Of a DNA stretch of 64,000 nucleotides, positions 1 through 7,204 are shown piece after piece; within the stretch, counting starts at the first letter, position 1; the number at the start of each line of letters is the position of its first letter. A model generated the notes under the pieces. The model did no database searches. It worked only from the letters and a program-made list of their open reading frames with translations, and was not told where the DNA came from. Source of the stretch: Gemmatimonas sp. Its GTDB lineage: Bacteria; Gemmatimonadota; Gemmatimonadetes; Gemmatimonadales; Gemmatimonadaceae. The position numbers were made by a program, and so were the translations under genes. The stretch covers positions 1 to 64,000 of the forward strand of contig JANYJW010000012.1 of assembly GCA_025361705.1 (NCBI GenBank), given 5' to 3'.

Positions 1-13
1 AGGCGTTTCCGTC

Positions 14-568
14 GTGCCGATCCTCATCTACAGAGCAGCCTTCCAGGAGAACTCATGGCGTCACATCCGGTTCGCCGCGAGGCTCGACCTGTTCGGACTC
101 TACCTGTACGCATGGACTCGAGCTCGGGGGAATCACAATGATCGTTCGTGTGTAGCATTCCGAGTGTACCGTAGGTCGAGCATGCACGGTGAGGGCATAG
201 CGGGCCGAGTCTGGGAGTCCGATGAGTTCGAGGCGAATACCCTTCCCACGCTGACCCACGACGATCTCGTCGGGGTCAGAACTCTCGTTGGACTCGACCC
301 AACACACCCCGCCGCGAAGTACGCGAAGGCAGGATTCGTCGATCGGCTTGAGCAACTCGTCGCGAGAGAACGGTTCGCGCGGCACTTCTACGGTGGCGTC
401 ATTCAGAATCCGAAGAACTCATATAAGTGGGGCGTTCTACTCGTCGACTCGACCGCAAAAGACTGCCCTTGGCCCATCGCAACGCGAGGCCCGACGGTCG
501 GGCAGACGAGACAGTTCAAGCAGAAGTTCCAAAGCTGGACACAGGTTCTGTCTTCAATACTGACCTGA
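14..568 (+). CDS. Unknown protein with GAF-like features, possibly 5' truncated
   Basis: About 184 residues from a GTG at 14. The frame is open to the window edge, so the real start may lie outside. The middle (GIAGRVWE near residue 62) and the end (WGVLLVDST near residue 139) resemble the two halves of a GAF-type ligand-sensing fold, but the match is weak and no effector domain is present. No signal peptide or membrane segment is seen. It is followed 15 bp later by a second small unknown gene with its own GGGAG ribosome site, and the pair ends in an integron attC site, so both may travel in one gene cassette. Base composition is visibly lower in GC than the main chromosome genes, which supports transfer. 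Function unknown. Confidence 0.55.
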   Translation: MPILIYRAAFQENSWRHIRFAARLDLFGLYLYAWTRARGNHNDRSCVAFRVYRRSSMHGEGIAGRVWESDEFEANTLPTLTHDDLVGVRTLVGLDPTHPAAKYAKAGFVDRLEQLVARERFARHFYGGVIQNPKNSYKWGVLLVDSTAKDCPWPIATRGPTVGQTRQFKQKFQSWTQVLSSILT

Positions 569-583
569 GCAAGGGAGCGCGTC

Positions 584-1057
584 ATGTCCTCGATGCTAAT
601 CGCCGAGTACGAAGCGCCTGACGTCAATGAGCCGGTGCCGCAGCCGGAAATCACTGGCTCCTTCGCCAGTGCGCGCCTCGGTCCCTTCCATGTTCCACTC
701 GGAGTGGAAGTGTCCGTCTGGCATCGAGCGGGGTGCGTCTTCACGTTCGTCTACGCGAATGAAGAGGAGCCTGAGGCAAGTGCTAGGGCACTTGGGAGTT
801 CGGCCGAAGTTAGACTAGGTAGTCGGTCGCGGAAGGTCCTTGCCCTTCGCCTTGATGCCCCGGCCGACGCGCTCGCGACCGGCCAGAGGCTTTTCGACCC
901 GAGCAGCGCACAAGCGTGGTGTCGAGATCTGCCGCTCGATAGACAGTTTGTCTGCTTCCGGAACGCCCAGGTGGTTGCCGCGGTTCTTGACGCCATGCCG
1001 TGGCAGGTGCGAGAGGAAATCGTAACCGCCCTGCGTTCTGGGCCGCGCGCCACCTAA
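584..1057 (+). CDS. Unknown cassette-borne protein
   Basis: 157 residues, ATG preceded by GGGAG. No family is recognised. The protein looks soluble and acidic, with no signal peptide, and has a proline-rich start and a mixed alpha/beta composition. Its TAA stop (1055-1057) lies inside the first 7-bp core box of the adjacent attC site, the usual arrangement for integron cassette genes whose coding sequence runs into the recombination site. It sits 15 bp after a GAF-like unknown gene on the same strand, so co-expression is likely. Antisense reading frames across this stretch have poor composition and were not accepted. Confidence 0.6.
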   Translation: MSSMLIAEYEAPDVNEPVPQPEITGSFASARLGPFHVPLGVEVSVWHRAGCVFTFVYANEEEPEASARALGSSAEVRLGSRSRKVLALRLDAPADALATGQRLFDPSSAQAWCRDLPLDRQFVCFRNAQVVAAVLDAMPWQVREEIVTALRSGPRAT

Positions 1058-1142
1058 CGAAGGTTGGTGCCGATGGCCGGCTGGAGTAGCGGTTGGGCGG
1101 CCGCATTTGTTGAATCGGCCACGGCACAACCAAACGTTGGGC
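1052..1142 (+). other. Integron attC recombination site (91 bp)
   Basis: The left core ACCTAAC (1052-1058) fits RYYYAAC and the right core GTTGGGC (1136-1142) fits GTTRRRY. Inside them GGTTGGTGCCGATGGCCG (1062-1079) pairs with CGGCCACGGCACAACC (1116-1131) over 16 bp, leaving two unpaired bases on one arm, about six nucleotides apart. This matches the extrahelical bases by which integrases recognise folded attC strands. A loop of about 36 bases separates the arms. Orientation is that expected for the two upstream plus-strand genes. No integrase gene or second attC is in the window, so this may be the last site of an array to the left or an isolated cassette. Confidence 0.85.
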
Positions 1143-1144
1143 GA

Positions 1145-1182
1145 CCCCTCGGCGGCCACCTCAAAATGGGTGGCCGCCGGGG
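1145..1182. repeat. GC-rich palindrome between attC and IS remnant
   Basis: CGGCGGCCACC (1150-1160) and GGTGGCCGCCG (1169-1179) form a perfect 11-bp stem around the 8-base loop TCAAAATG, with flanking CCCC/GGGG able to extend it past one bulge. It lies directly after the attC site and just before the broken end of the IS3-type transposase. It could be a terminator-like hairpin for the cassette genes, although no T-run follows, or the end of another inserted element. Confidence 0.5.
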
Positions 1183-1189
1183 ACTGATC

Positions 1190-1315
1190 CTTGGCCGTAC
1201 TCGGCCGGTACCACGCCGCACGACTGAATCCCGCCAGCCGGCACGCTCGCGCCACAGGGATGTGAAAAGCCTCGCGCATCCACACCGCCCGCGCTCTTCG
1301 GCGTACCGGCGTCAC
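1190..1315 (-). pseudogene. IS3 transposase OrfB, N-terminal fragment
   Basis: Reads from a GTG at 1315 that overlaps the TGA of orfA. The first 40 residues carry the helix-turn-helix region typical of IS3 OrfB proteins (ARACRLAGFSRAAWYR), then the reading frame runs into unrelated sequence at about 1190. The integrase core with its DDE residues is absent. Overlap of orfA and orfB is typical of the family, where the fused transposase forms by frameshifting, but no clear A-rich slippery run is seen here. Confidence 0.75.
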
Positions 1316-1578
1316 CGGTTTCGGCGGAGCGTCTCCTGCAGGATGTGCTTGTCGAGCGAGAGGTCGGCGACGACGCGCTTCAGGCGCGCGTTCTCCTCTT
1401 CGAGCTGCCGGACGTGGCGCAGCTCCCCGACGCCCAGATGCGCGTATTTCTTCTTCCAGACGTAGAAGGACGCCTCGCTCACCCCGATCTGCCGGCAGAC
1501 ATCAGCGACCGGCGTGCCGCCGTCGACCTGGCGCAGCGCATACGCGATCTGCTCTTCCGTGAACTTCGACTTCTTCAT
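1312..1578 (-). CDS. IS3-family transposase OrfA
   Basis: 88 residues. It opens MKKSKFTEEQIAYALRQ and has the Tnp_1 helix-turn-helix (VADVCRQIGVSEASFYVWKKKY, about residues 24-46) and then a leucine-zipper helix (LEEENARLKRVVADLSLDK), the standard layout of IS3 OrfA. In an intact element it binds the inverted repeats and is fused to OrfB by frameshifting. Here its partner is truncated, so it is probably non-functional, though the reading frame itself is intact. Confidence 0.9.
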   Translation of the reverse strand: MKKSKFTEEQIAYALRQVDGGTPVADVCRQIGVSEASFYVWKKKYAHLGVGELRHVRQLEEENARLKRVVADLSLDKHILQETLRRNR

Positions 1579-1777
1579 GGTCCGACCCTCCGCGGGTGGG
1601 ATACGGACCGCTGAATCTACCGCTTCACTCCAGTCCCGACCTGCCTACGTTTTCCGGGGAGACGTCAGCGGGATGACCTCGGCAAGAAGGTGAGCGGCGG
1701 GACCCGGCCGAGGTTGTCGCGCGGCCGCCGGGGCGAACATCCGATCAGCGCCCATTTCAGTGTTCGGTGACACCTCC

Positions 1778-2893
1778 TCAGTGTCCGAGCACGGAATCGA
1801 GCAACCCCTGCCGGAGGGTCAGCTTCACCGGGTCATAGACGCCGAATCCCGCGGCGAATTCCCAGTATGTCCAGCTCATGCCGCGCGCCTCGACGGCATC
1901 GCGCATCTTGCGGTTGAAGTCCATGCGCGAGGCGTCGTCGCCCATGCTGTATGCCCCGAACTCGCCAACATACATCGGATAGCGCTTCGCCATGGCCCAC
2001 GACTTCGCGGCATCCAGCGGTGCGGTCATCTCGGATTGCTGCGAGGCGCTGCAACAGGTGACGCCGACCGGCGTGACCGGCGTGACCCACGTGGCGCCCT
2101 GATGCGTGAACGTGAAGGGGGCATAGTTGTGCACGGTGAGGATCAGGTTCGCGTCGTTCGGCACCTTGAACGCGGCCAGATTGCTCGCCGTGTACGGGTT
2201 GTTCGACCCGACGACGATCACGCGGTCCGGGTTGGTCTTCCGCACGACACCCATCGCGCGCGCCGCGAGCACGTTCCAGGGCTCGCCTTTGAGGCGGCCG
2301 TGCGGTTCGTTGTAGAGCTCGAACAGCAGCCGGTCGCCGCGTCCCTTGAAGTGCGCGGCAATCTGGTCCCAGATCACGACGAAGCGCACGTCGCGGACCG
2401 AGTCGGCGACGGCAAACTCGCCCGGATCGAGCGCATCGCCGTCGAGCTGGTGGTAGTGATGCTGGTTCAGGATCACGGTGACCCCCTTGGCCAGCAGCTT
2501 GTCCACCACCGATGCGACGCGCGCCATGAACGTCGCGTCGATCGCGAACGGGGGCGCGGCATCTGCGTGGTTGCTCCAACGCACCGGCAGCCGCACGGAT
2601 GCGAAGCCCGCCCCCGCGGCCTTGTCGATGAAGTCGTCGGTGACGGTCAGGCCCCATGCACCCTCCGTGGGTGCGTCGAGCATGTTGCCGAAGTTGACGC
2701 CTCGGCCGATGGCTGCGGCCGCCGTGATGGCGCGCGTCGACGCCCCCGGCGCGGCATCGTTCGCCATCGGCGGGTAGCTGTTGATGTCGGCCACAGCGGG
2801 CGATTGCGAAGGTCCCGATACGGCGCTGCCGCCGCTGCACGCACCGACGGCCAGCACAGTGGCGGCCATGACGGTGAGCCGGCGCGCGGCCAT
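1778..2893 (-). CDS. Secreted GH5-family glycoside hydrolase (endoglucanase-like lipoprotein)
   Basis: 371 residues when started at the ATG at 2893. That start gives a short basic N-terminus, a hydrophobic stretch and a lipobox AVGAC with Cys19; an in-frame ATG 63 codons upstream gives no such signal. The body is a GH5 TIM barrel: GRGVNFGNML at about 63-72, RLPVRW near 101, the acid/base in YNEP (Glu196), NPDRVIVVG near 221, HNYAPF near 255 and the nucleophile in VGEFGAY (Glu311). The family hydrolyses beta-1,4-glucans or mannans; the exact substrate cannot be read from the sequence. No carbohydrate-binding module is present. The gene stands alone between the IS remnant and the toxin-antitoxin cluster. 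Confidence 0.88.
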   Translation of the reverse strand: MAARRLTVMAATVLAVGACSGGSAVSGPSQSPAVADINSYPPMANDAAPGASTRAITAAAAIGRGVNFGNMLDAPTEGAWGLTVTDDFIDKAAGAGFASVRLPVRWSNHADAAPPFAIDATFMARVASVVDKLLAKGVTVILNQHHYHQLDGDALDPGEFAVADSVRDVRFVVIWDQIAAHFKGRGDRLLFELYNEPHGRLKGEPWNVLAARAMGVVRKTNPDRVIVVGSNNPYTASNLAAFKVPNDANLILTVHNYAPFTFTHQGATWVTPVTPVGVTCCSASQQSEMTAPLDAAKSWAMAKRYPMYVGEFGAYSMGDDASRMDFNRKMRDAVEARGMSWTYWEFAAGFGVYDPVKLTLRQGLLDSVLGH

Positions 2894-3394
2894 GCGAAGC
2901 ACGTGCCTCGAGATCGGAGCGATCGAAAGCGAAGGGCAGATCACATCAAGATGTCTGCTGCGCACACGGACGGCGAGAGTCGCATGCTGTGCACCCCATT
3001 TTGTGAAACACTTCTGCTTACCCCCCGGCCCGTTTGTCTGCTTAGAATCGGCGAAAGGACGGGGGGGCCCGCAGCGTTGCATCGCAAAACCCCTCCATGA
3101 GTCTCTTTCAGGAATTTGACGCCGTCGAAGCAGTGGGTTGCTCAGGGCGCCGCCTGCTTGCGACTCACAGTGGCATGGTACTGGACCTCCGTCAAGCAGG
3201 TCAGGCTCGATTCATATCGCGGGTTAGCGGGCACACCTAGAATTGAGTTCACGCGCAAGATGGTTGATTCCTTGCCAGTCCCTTGATGTCCACCTCAGTG
3301 GCGAGCAGGAGGCAGATCTCGCCATTGGAGGCATCCAGCCGCGGTGTCGTCGCTGATCCTTGTCGCCGTTCAATGTATCGGTTAGACTATATAC
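2894..3394. other. 501-bp stretch without a convincing gene
   Basis: Only short antisense-like reading frames with poor composition occur here. The left part should hold the promoter of the minus-strand GH5 gene. The right end holds a possible promoter for the nucleotidyltransferase gene: TTGTCG at about 3358 and TATATA ending about three bases before the ATG at 3395, which would make that transcript almost leaderless. No clear inverted repeat was found. Confidence 0.4.
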
Positions 3395-3943
3395 ATGACT
3401 TCCCGCGAGATGACCGGCGCAGCCCTGCGCGCCGCGCTGGTGCGACTCGGTGCCGAGCTGCGCGAACCCGCGTCGCTGATCCTCGGCGGAAGCGCCGCGC
3501 TCCTGCTGACCGGCGTGCTGAACCGGGTCACCAGCGACGGCGACGTGGTGGAGTCGCTGCCGGAATTCGGGAAGTTGCAGGATGTCATCCGTCGGGTGGA
3601 GACGAGCGAGCAGGCGCCACCGGGCTGGCTGAACACCAGCGTGCAGTCCTACACGCACGTCCTGCCGCGCGACTACCGGAGCCGGCTCGTGCCGTTGCCG
3701 CAGATGGGCAAGCTCCATGTCACCCTGCTCGGCAGGGCAGACGTCGTGCTCATGAAGGTCTATGCGGGTCGCCCACGCGACCTCACTGACCTGCGCGCCG
3801 TGGAGGTCACCGAAGCAGAGTTGTCGCACGTCGAGACATCGCTACCGGAGGTCGCTCGGCACGAACCCGACAAGGCGAAGCGGATGCAGGCGATCCTCTC
3901 CGACCTGCGCAAGCAGCTTCGCAAGCGGCCGGCGGACCGTTGA
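3395..3943 (+). CDS. Nucleotidyltransferase-fold protein (DUF6036/AbiEii-like), putative TA component
   Basis: 182 residues. The motif LILGGSAALLLTG followed by TSDGDVVE (about residues 28-53) matches the GGSA...DxD core of the DNA polymerase beta-type nucleotidyltransferases found in AbiE-like and MNT-type toxin or antitoxin proteins. A conserved LPQMGKLHV, VLMKVYAGRPRDLTDL segment (about 103-132) is typical of the DUF6036-like branch. The C-terminus is a charged helical tail. The next gene begins 13-46 bp downstream and ends in a winged helix, a combination seen in type IV AbiE-like systems but in reversed order. Enzymatic activity and target are not known. Confidence 0.7.
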   Translation: MTSREMTGAALRAALVRLGAELREPASLILGGSAALLLTGVLNRVTSDGDVVESLPEFGKLQDVIRRVETSEQAPPGWLNTSVQSYTHVLPRDYRSRLVPLPQMGKLHVTLLGRADVVLMKVYAGRPRDLTDLRAVEVTEAELSHVETSLPEVARHEPDKAKRMQAILSDLRKQLRKRPADR

Positions 3944-3956
3944 TCGGTTCGACCCG

Positions 3957-4811
3957 GTGAACATCGTGCGACGGTCCTCCCCACCCGCGATGCCAACGGC
4001 CCCGGGCGCGCTCAGCCAACTGGCTCGAGCCTGGACGCGGTTTGGCGCGTACCTGAGCGTCGTACCCAGTCGCGCCCCTGTTGACCTGGAAGCGCTCATC
4101 GTCGCAACAGCCCGCGCCGGGCCAGACGACGAGCGGCTATTCGTGGTCGCCGTGTCCTGGCTGGCCGTTCACCACGACTTCGTAAACGGGCGCCGCCTGG
4201 CAGTCTTGGCTGGCGAACTTGCGTCGTCGCGGCGCTCAGGCGCGCATGCGGAAGCCTCGGCGGTGCTCGGAGCGATGCTCACCTGGGCGGATGACCTGTC
4301 AGGCGGCAAGGCGGAACCGCTGCGGGCGGCTGCCAGCCGCTGTCGGCGCCTTCGCACCCCGCAGGCGTTCTACCGGGTGGTCCGGGAGATGCCGTCCGTG
4401 GCCAGGCAAGTCCGCCGAGCGGCCGTCCCACGGTTTGAGGCTTGGGGGCTCTGGCACGACGGCGAGGCCGCGAAGCCCGAGGCGGTCCGCCCGGCCTCAT
4501 GGCTGCTTCGTCACACGCCTGAACTCAGAATCCGTGCCCTCGTCGGGCCGACGCTCGAAGCGGACCTGCTGGCGGCGGCGATGCTCGGGCTGCCCGCCGC
4601 GCTACCGGGCGAAGACCGGCTCGACGCCAACCGACCTGGCCACGGCGCCGGTGTGGCCGTCAGGGATGTCTCCCGAGCACTGCGGGTTTCATATGCCGCT
4701 GCGCACCAAGGGGCGGACAAGCTTGTGCGCCGCGGGGCATTGCGACGCGAGCGACAGGGTGTGCGGCAGGTGCTGCGCCCAACGGCGGTCGCGGCGCGAC
4801 TGCTGGCCTGA
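3957..4811 (+). CDS. Unknown protein with C-terminal winged helix-turn-helix, partner of the nucleotidyltransferase
   Basis: About 284 residues from a GTG at 3957; an ATG at 3990 (273 residues) is an equally possible start. The N-terminal two thirds is alpha-helical with no recognised fold (segments such as RLFVVAVSWLAVHHDF and ASWLLRHTPELRIRALVG). The last 60 residues (GVAVRDVSRALRVSYAAAH, then RRGALRRERQG) form a winged helix-turn-helix like the one that ends many Fic and AbiEi proteins. It follows the nucleotidyltransferase gene closely on the same strand. A role as DNA-binding antitoxin and autoregulator is plausible but inferred only from context. Confidence 0.6.
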   Translation: MNIVRRSSPPAMPTAPGALSQLARAWTRFGAYLSVVPSRAPVDLEALIVATARAGPDDERLFVVAVSWLAVHHDFVNGRRLAVLAGELASSRRSGAHAEASAVLGAMLTWADDLSGGKAEPLRAAASRCRRLRTPQAFYRVVREMPSVARQVRRAAVPRFEAWGLWHDGEAAKPEAVRPASWLLRHTPELRIRALVGPTLEADLLAAAMLGLPAALPGEDRLDANRPGHGAGVAVRDVSRALRVSYAAAHQGADKLVRRGALRRERQGVRQVLRPTAVAARLLA

Positions 4812-5082
4812 CCCTTCGGCTGCCCGGTCCCACGAACAAGGAGTCACGTTCCCATGGACATCACTGTCGTCGGCCCCGTCTGTAGTCGGTCAGGGTTCCC
4901 GTAGCGGTCGCAGTCAGTCCACTGAGCTCCAATCTCGAGTAACGGTTCGTGGCGCGGACGTATAGCACCGCCGCACTCTCTATCCCACAATATGCATCAT
5001 CCTTATTGTGGGTTATTGCGTATCTCACACAACAGACATACTATTAGAGAGGGATGGAGAGGCAAAATCAGACTGTGTGCCG
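4812..5082 (+). other. Intergenic region with a very short stray ORF
   Basis: A 16-codon frame (ATG 4855, stop 4903-4905) has a good AAGGAG ribosome site at about 4839 and starts MDITVVGPVC, similar to the first residues of some PfkB-type kinases. It stops at once, so it looks like the head of a deleted gene. The rest of the interval holds the inverted repeat ahead of the Fic gene. Confidence 0.35.
4984..5012. promoter_or_regulatory. Inverted repeat upstream of the Fic gene, possible operator
   Basis: CCCACAATA (4984-4992) and TATTGTGGG (5004-5012) are perfect 9-bp arms separated by 11 bp, centred about 85-100 bp ahead of the Fic start codon. Arm length and spacing fit a dimeric regulator site. 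No T-run follows, so a terminator is less likely. Which protein binds is unknown; the upstream winged-helix protein is one candidate. Confidence 0.5.
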
Positions 5083-6297
5083 ATGGCAGGTGTCCTGATG
5101 CCTGGTCGTTCAATCCACAGAATATGGGAGCACAACCCCACCATCCACGCCCCCGCGCGATACAAGCGTGCGTGCGGCTACGACCCGTTCATTCCGGACC
5201 TGCTTCGTGACCTGCCAATCACATTGAGCGGGACCGCGCTCGGCGCGATTTCAGAGGCCGAGGGCGCTATCCGAGTCCTCAACACGGATGCCGGGCCGGC
5301 GCTGGCCCCCCTGGCCCGGTTGCTCCTCCGCACCGAGTCCATCGCCTCGTCCAAGGTGGAAGGACTCCAGATCGGTGTCCGTGAGTTGGCGAGGGCCGAG
5401 GCAAGAGCCACAACGGGCGGGCATTCTGGGCCGACGGCGCGTGAGATTCTCGCCAACATCGACGCGATGGTCATGGCTGTCGCAGATGCGGCAGAGGTGC
5501 CCACGTTCGGGGTGGCGAACATCGTGGCGATCCACACGCGGATGATGGCGCACGCGCCGAATGCTTCGGTTGCGGGAGTCATCCGTACCCAACAGAACTG
5601 GATCGGCGGAAACGACTACAATCCGTGCGGGGCCGACTTCGTTCCACCACCGCCCGAGGACGTCCATAGCCTGCTGAACGATCTCTGCGAGACGATCAAC
5701 GATTCCGCGCTGCCGCCGCTGGTGCAGGCCGCACTGGTGCATGCGCAGTTTGAGACGATCCACCCCTTCGCGGACGGCAACGGACGCACAGGGCGAGCGC
5801 TCGTGCAGATCGTGTTCAAACGCAGAAAGCTGGCGCAGGACTACCTACCGCCAATCAGCGTCGTGCTCGCGAAGTCCCGCGACCGATACATCGAAGGACT
5901 GACCGCGTTTCGAGCGGACGGCGTCGCGAGTTGGATAGAACAGTTCGCGGAAGCCACCAGCCACGCGACATGGCTTGCGCAGCAGCACCTCTCGGCCGTG
6001 CGGACGCTGCAGGACGACTGGCGGGCGACGCTCCGTGCCGCACCGCATGCACCGCGCAGCGACGCGGCGGCCTGGGCGATTCTCGACGTGCTACCGGCGC
6101 ATCCCATTCTGACAGCCGCTGTCGCCGAGTCGGCCACACAGCGCGCGACTCGTTCCATCTATGACGCGATTGAACAGCTCGTGGGAGTTGGGATTCTGGT
6201 TCCTACGTCGGCGTCGAGGCGGAACCGATCGTGGGAAGCGAGCGGATTGCTGGATCTGATCGCCGGCTTGGAGGCCGGTGTCGCCCCAGAGGGCTAG
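5083..6297 (+). CDS. Fic-family protein (predicted AMP transferase)
   Basis: 404 residues from the ATG at 5083; an ATG at 5098 with AGGTG just before it is also possible. The domain order is a Fic N-terminal domain (DUF4172/Fic_N type), the Fic core with the catalytic motif HPFADGNGRTGR (residues 227-238), and a C-terminal winged helix (about 345-395). Fic enzymes transfer AMP from ATP to a hydroxyl side chain of a target protein. A Ser-x-x-x-Glu-Gly motif at 89-94 matches the inhibitory helix of class II Fic proteins, in which the glutamate blocks ATP binding, so the protein probably carries its own antitoxin. An inverted repeat lies upstream. The target is unknown. Confidence 0.9.
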   Translation: MAGVLMPGRSIHRIWEHNPTIHAPARYKRACGYDPFIPDLLRDLPITLSGTALGAISEAEGAIRVLNTDAGPALAPLARLLLRTESIASSKVEGLQIGVRELARAEARATTGGHSGPTAREILANIDAMVMAVADAAEVPTFGVANIVAIHTRMMAHAPNASVAGVIRTQQNWIGGNDYNPCGADFVPPPPEDVHSLLNDLCETINDSALPPLVQAALVHAQFETIHPFADGNGRTGRALVQIVFKRRKLAQDYLPPISVVLAKSRDRYIEGLTAFRADGVASWIEQFAEATSHATWLAQQHLSAVRTLQDDWRATLRAAPHAPRSDAAAWAILDVLPAHPILTAAVAESATQRATRSIYDAIEQLVGVGILVPTSASRRNRSWEASGLLDLIAGLEAGVAPEG

Positions 6298-6386
6298 TCA
6301 CGGACGCGCCAAAGCCATTGTCTATTTTCTTCCGTTTATGGACATTTTTTTCGTAATAGGCCGTTTCTTCCCTTTCCGTAAGTTTC

Positions 6387-6638
6387 ATGGGCCTCAACTT
6401 GGCTCAACTCCCATCCATCGACAGCTCTGAAGCGTTCGGGTCGGAGCTTCGTCACGCACGACGCGCGAAGAAGCTCACGCAGGCGCGAGCGGCCGCGCTC
6501 GCCGGCGTGTCGCCGCGGCTCTGGAATGAGGCCGAAAAAGGGAAGCGTGCGCAGCTCGGCTTCGAGACCGCTCTCCGAATGCTTCACGTGCTCGGTCTCG
6601 ATCTGCGGCTCTCGACGCGCAACGCGACGGCGGGCTGA
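6387..6638 (+). CDS. HipB-like XRE-family antitoxin
   Basis: 83 residues with one Cro/CI helix-turn-helix (FGSELRHARRAKKLTQARAA, then LAGVSPRLWNEAEKGKR, about residues 17-55), ending in HVLGLDLRLSTR, the usual C-terminal strand of HipB antitoxins. The next gene, 5 bp downstream, is a HipA N-terminal remnant, so this was a hipBA operon. It would bind its own promoter; no clear repeat is visible in the 89-bp gap after the Fic gene. With the kinase gone, it may now act as an orphan repressor. Confidence 0.85.
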   Translation: MGLNLAQLPSIDSSEAFGSELRHARRAKKLTQARAAALAGVSPRLWNEAEKGKRAQLGFETALRMLHVLGLDLRLSTRNATAG

Positions 6639-6643
6639 CAATA

Positions 6644-7086
6644 ATGAAGGTTGCGGATCGCGCAGCGAAGTACGATACCAGCGCGCCGAGGCTGACGGTG
6701 CATCTGCGCGAGCAGCCGGTCGGCGCCATTGGTGAGTCGGGGGCCGACGTCTGGTTCAAGTACGACCCCACGCTCATCGCGGAGGACACCGGCGAACGCC
6801 TCAGCGCACGCGCCGTCTCCGTGCGGCTGCCGGTCTCGGCGCAGCCGTACGGCCACCTCGCGACCCTCACCTATTTCGACAATCTTCTGCTCGAGTCGGA
6901 TACGCGCGCCGAACTCGCGCAGAACTCGCGCAGATCGAACGCCGGGACAGCAGCGACGTCGCGAGATTGCTTGGTCGCGTGGGAGCGGAGTGCGCCGGCG
7001 CCGTCGCACTCTGGCCAGTCGATGCGACGCGCACACCATTGGGGCAGCGTCCGCAGCGTCCTGTAGCATTACATCTCGTATCGTAA
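6644..7086 (+). pseudogene. HipA N-terminal domain remnant, frameshifted
   Basis: Begins LTVHLREQPVGAI, WFKYDPT, SVRLPVSAQPYG, FFDNLL-like FDNLLLESDTR, the HipA N1 subdomain. At 6911-6932 the 11-mer GAACTCGCGCA is repeated in tandem, shifting the frame by two. Reading on in the other frame restores the family pattern (IERRDSSDVARLLGRVGAECAGAVALWP) before the sequence ends at a TAA at 7084-7086. The kinase domain is missing. As read, an unshifted product would end at 7066 with a foreign tail. It resembles in extent the separate HipS protein of HipBST systems, but no HipT kinase follows. Confidence 0.85.
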
Positions 7087-7093
7087 ACTCTCG

Positions 7094-7162
7094 ACATTCC
7101 ACATCGTAATCGTCGCGGAATGTATCGTAAGGTGGCCCCGTTTCTCCTCTGGAGAGCGGGGC
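7094..7162. terminator. Hairpins between convergent genes
   Basis: ACATTCC (7094-7100) pairs with GGAATGT (7117-7123), and GCCCCG-N3-CTCC (7135-7147) pairs with GGAG-N2-CGGGGC (7151-7162) around a three-base loop. The second hairpin is followed by TTCGTCTT. It sits between the plus-strand hipB remnant operon and the minus-strand outer-membrane-like gene, so it could stop transcription in both directions. Confidence 0.55.
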
Positions 7163-7204
7163 TTCGTCTTCATACCGACTGCCGTCACAAGATCGCGGCC
7201 CTCG

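Larger units (their letters stand above)
1190..1667 (-). mobile_element. Truncated IS3-family insertion sequence
   Basis: Contains a complete orfA, only the first 40 or so codons of orfB, and an apparent terminus. The upstream end reads, on the minus strand, TGACGTCTCCCCGGAAAACG from 1667 inward, which resembles IS3-family terminal repeats (TG start followed by a pyrimidine/purine-rich block). The other end is lost at about 1190, next to the attC-linked palindrome, so most of the catalytic DDE domain is missing. The element cannot move by itself. It marks a past insertion and deletion at the border between the cassette genes and the chromosome. Confidence 0.75.

Noticed and set aside
1145-1182. 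Second attC site
   Set aside because: It lacks the RYYYAAC/GTTRRRY core boxes and unpaired bases; it is a plain palindrome.
1190-1667. Active insertion sequence
   Set aside because: OrfB stops after about 40 residues and one end of the element is missing.
1760-3100. Long plus-strand ORF of 446 codons
   Set aside because: It is antisense to a GH5 gene with clear catalytic motifs and is dominated by Arg/His/Gly, a typical GC-rich shadow frame.
3224-3829. 201-codon minus-strand ORF over the nucleotidyltransferase start
   Set aside because: It overlaps a plus-strand gene with family motifs and has no recognisable domain of its own.
6387-7086. Intact HipBST-type system
   Set aside because: No kinase gene follows and the N-domain gene is frameshifted by a tandem duplication.
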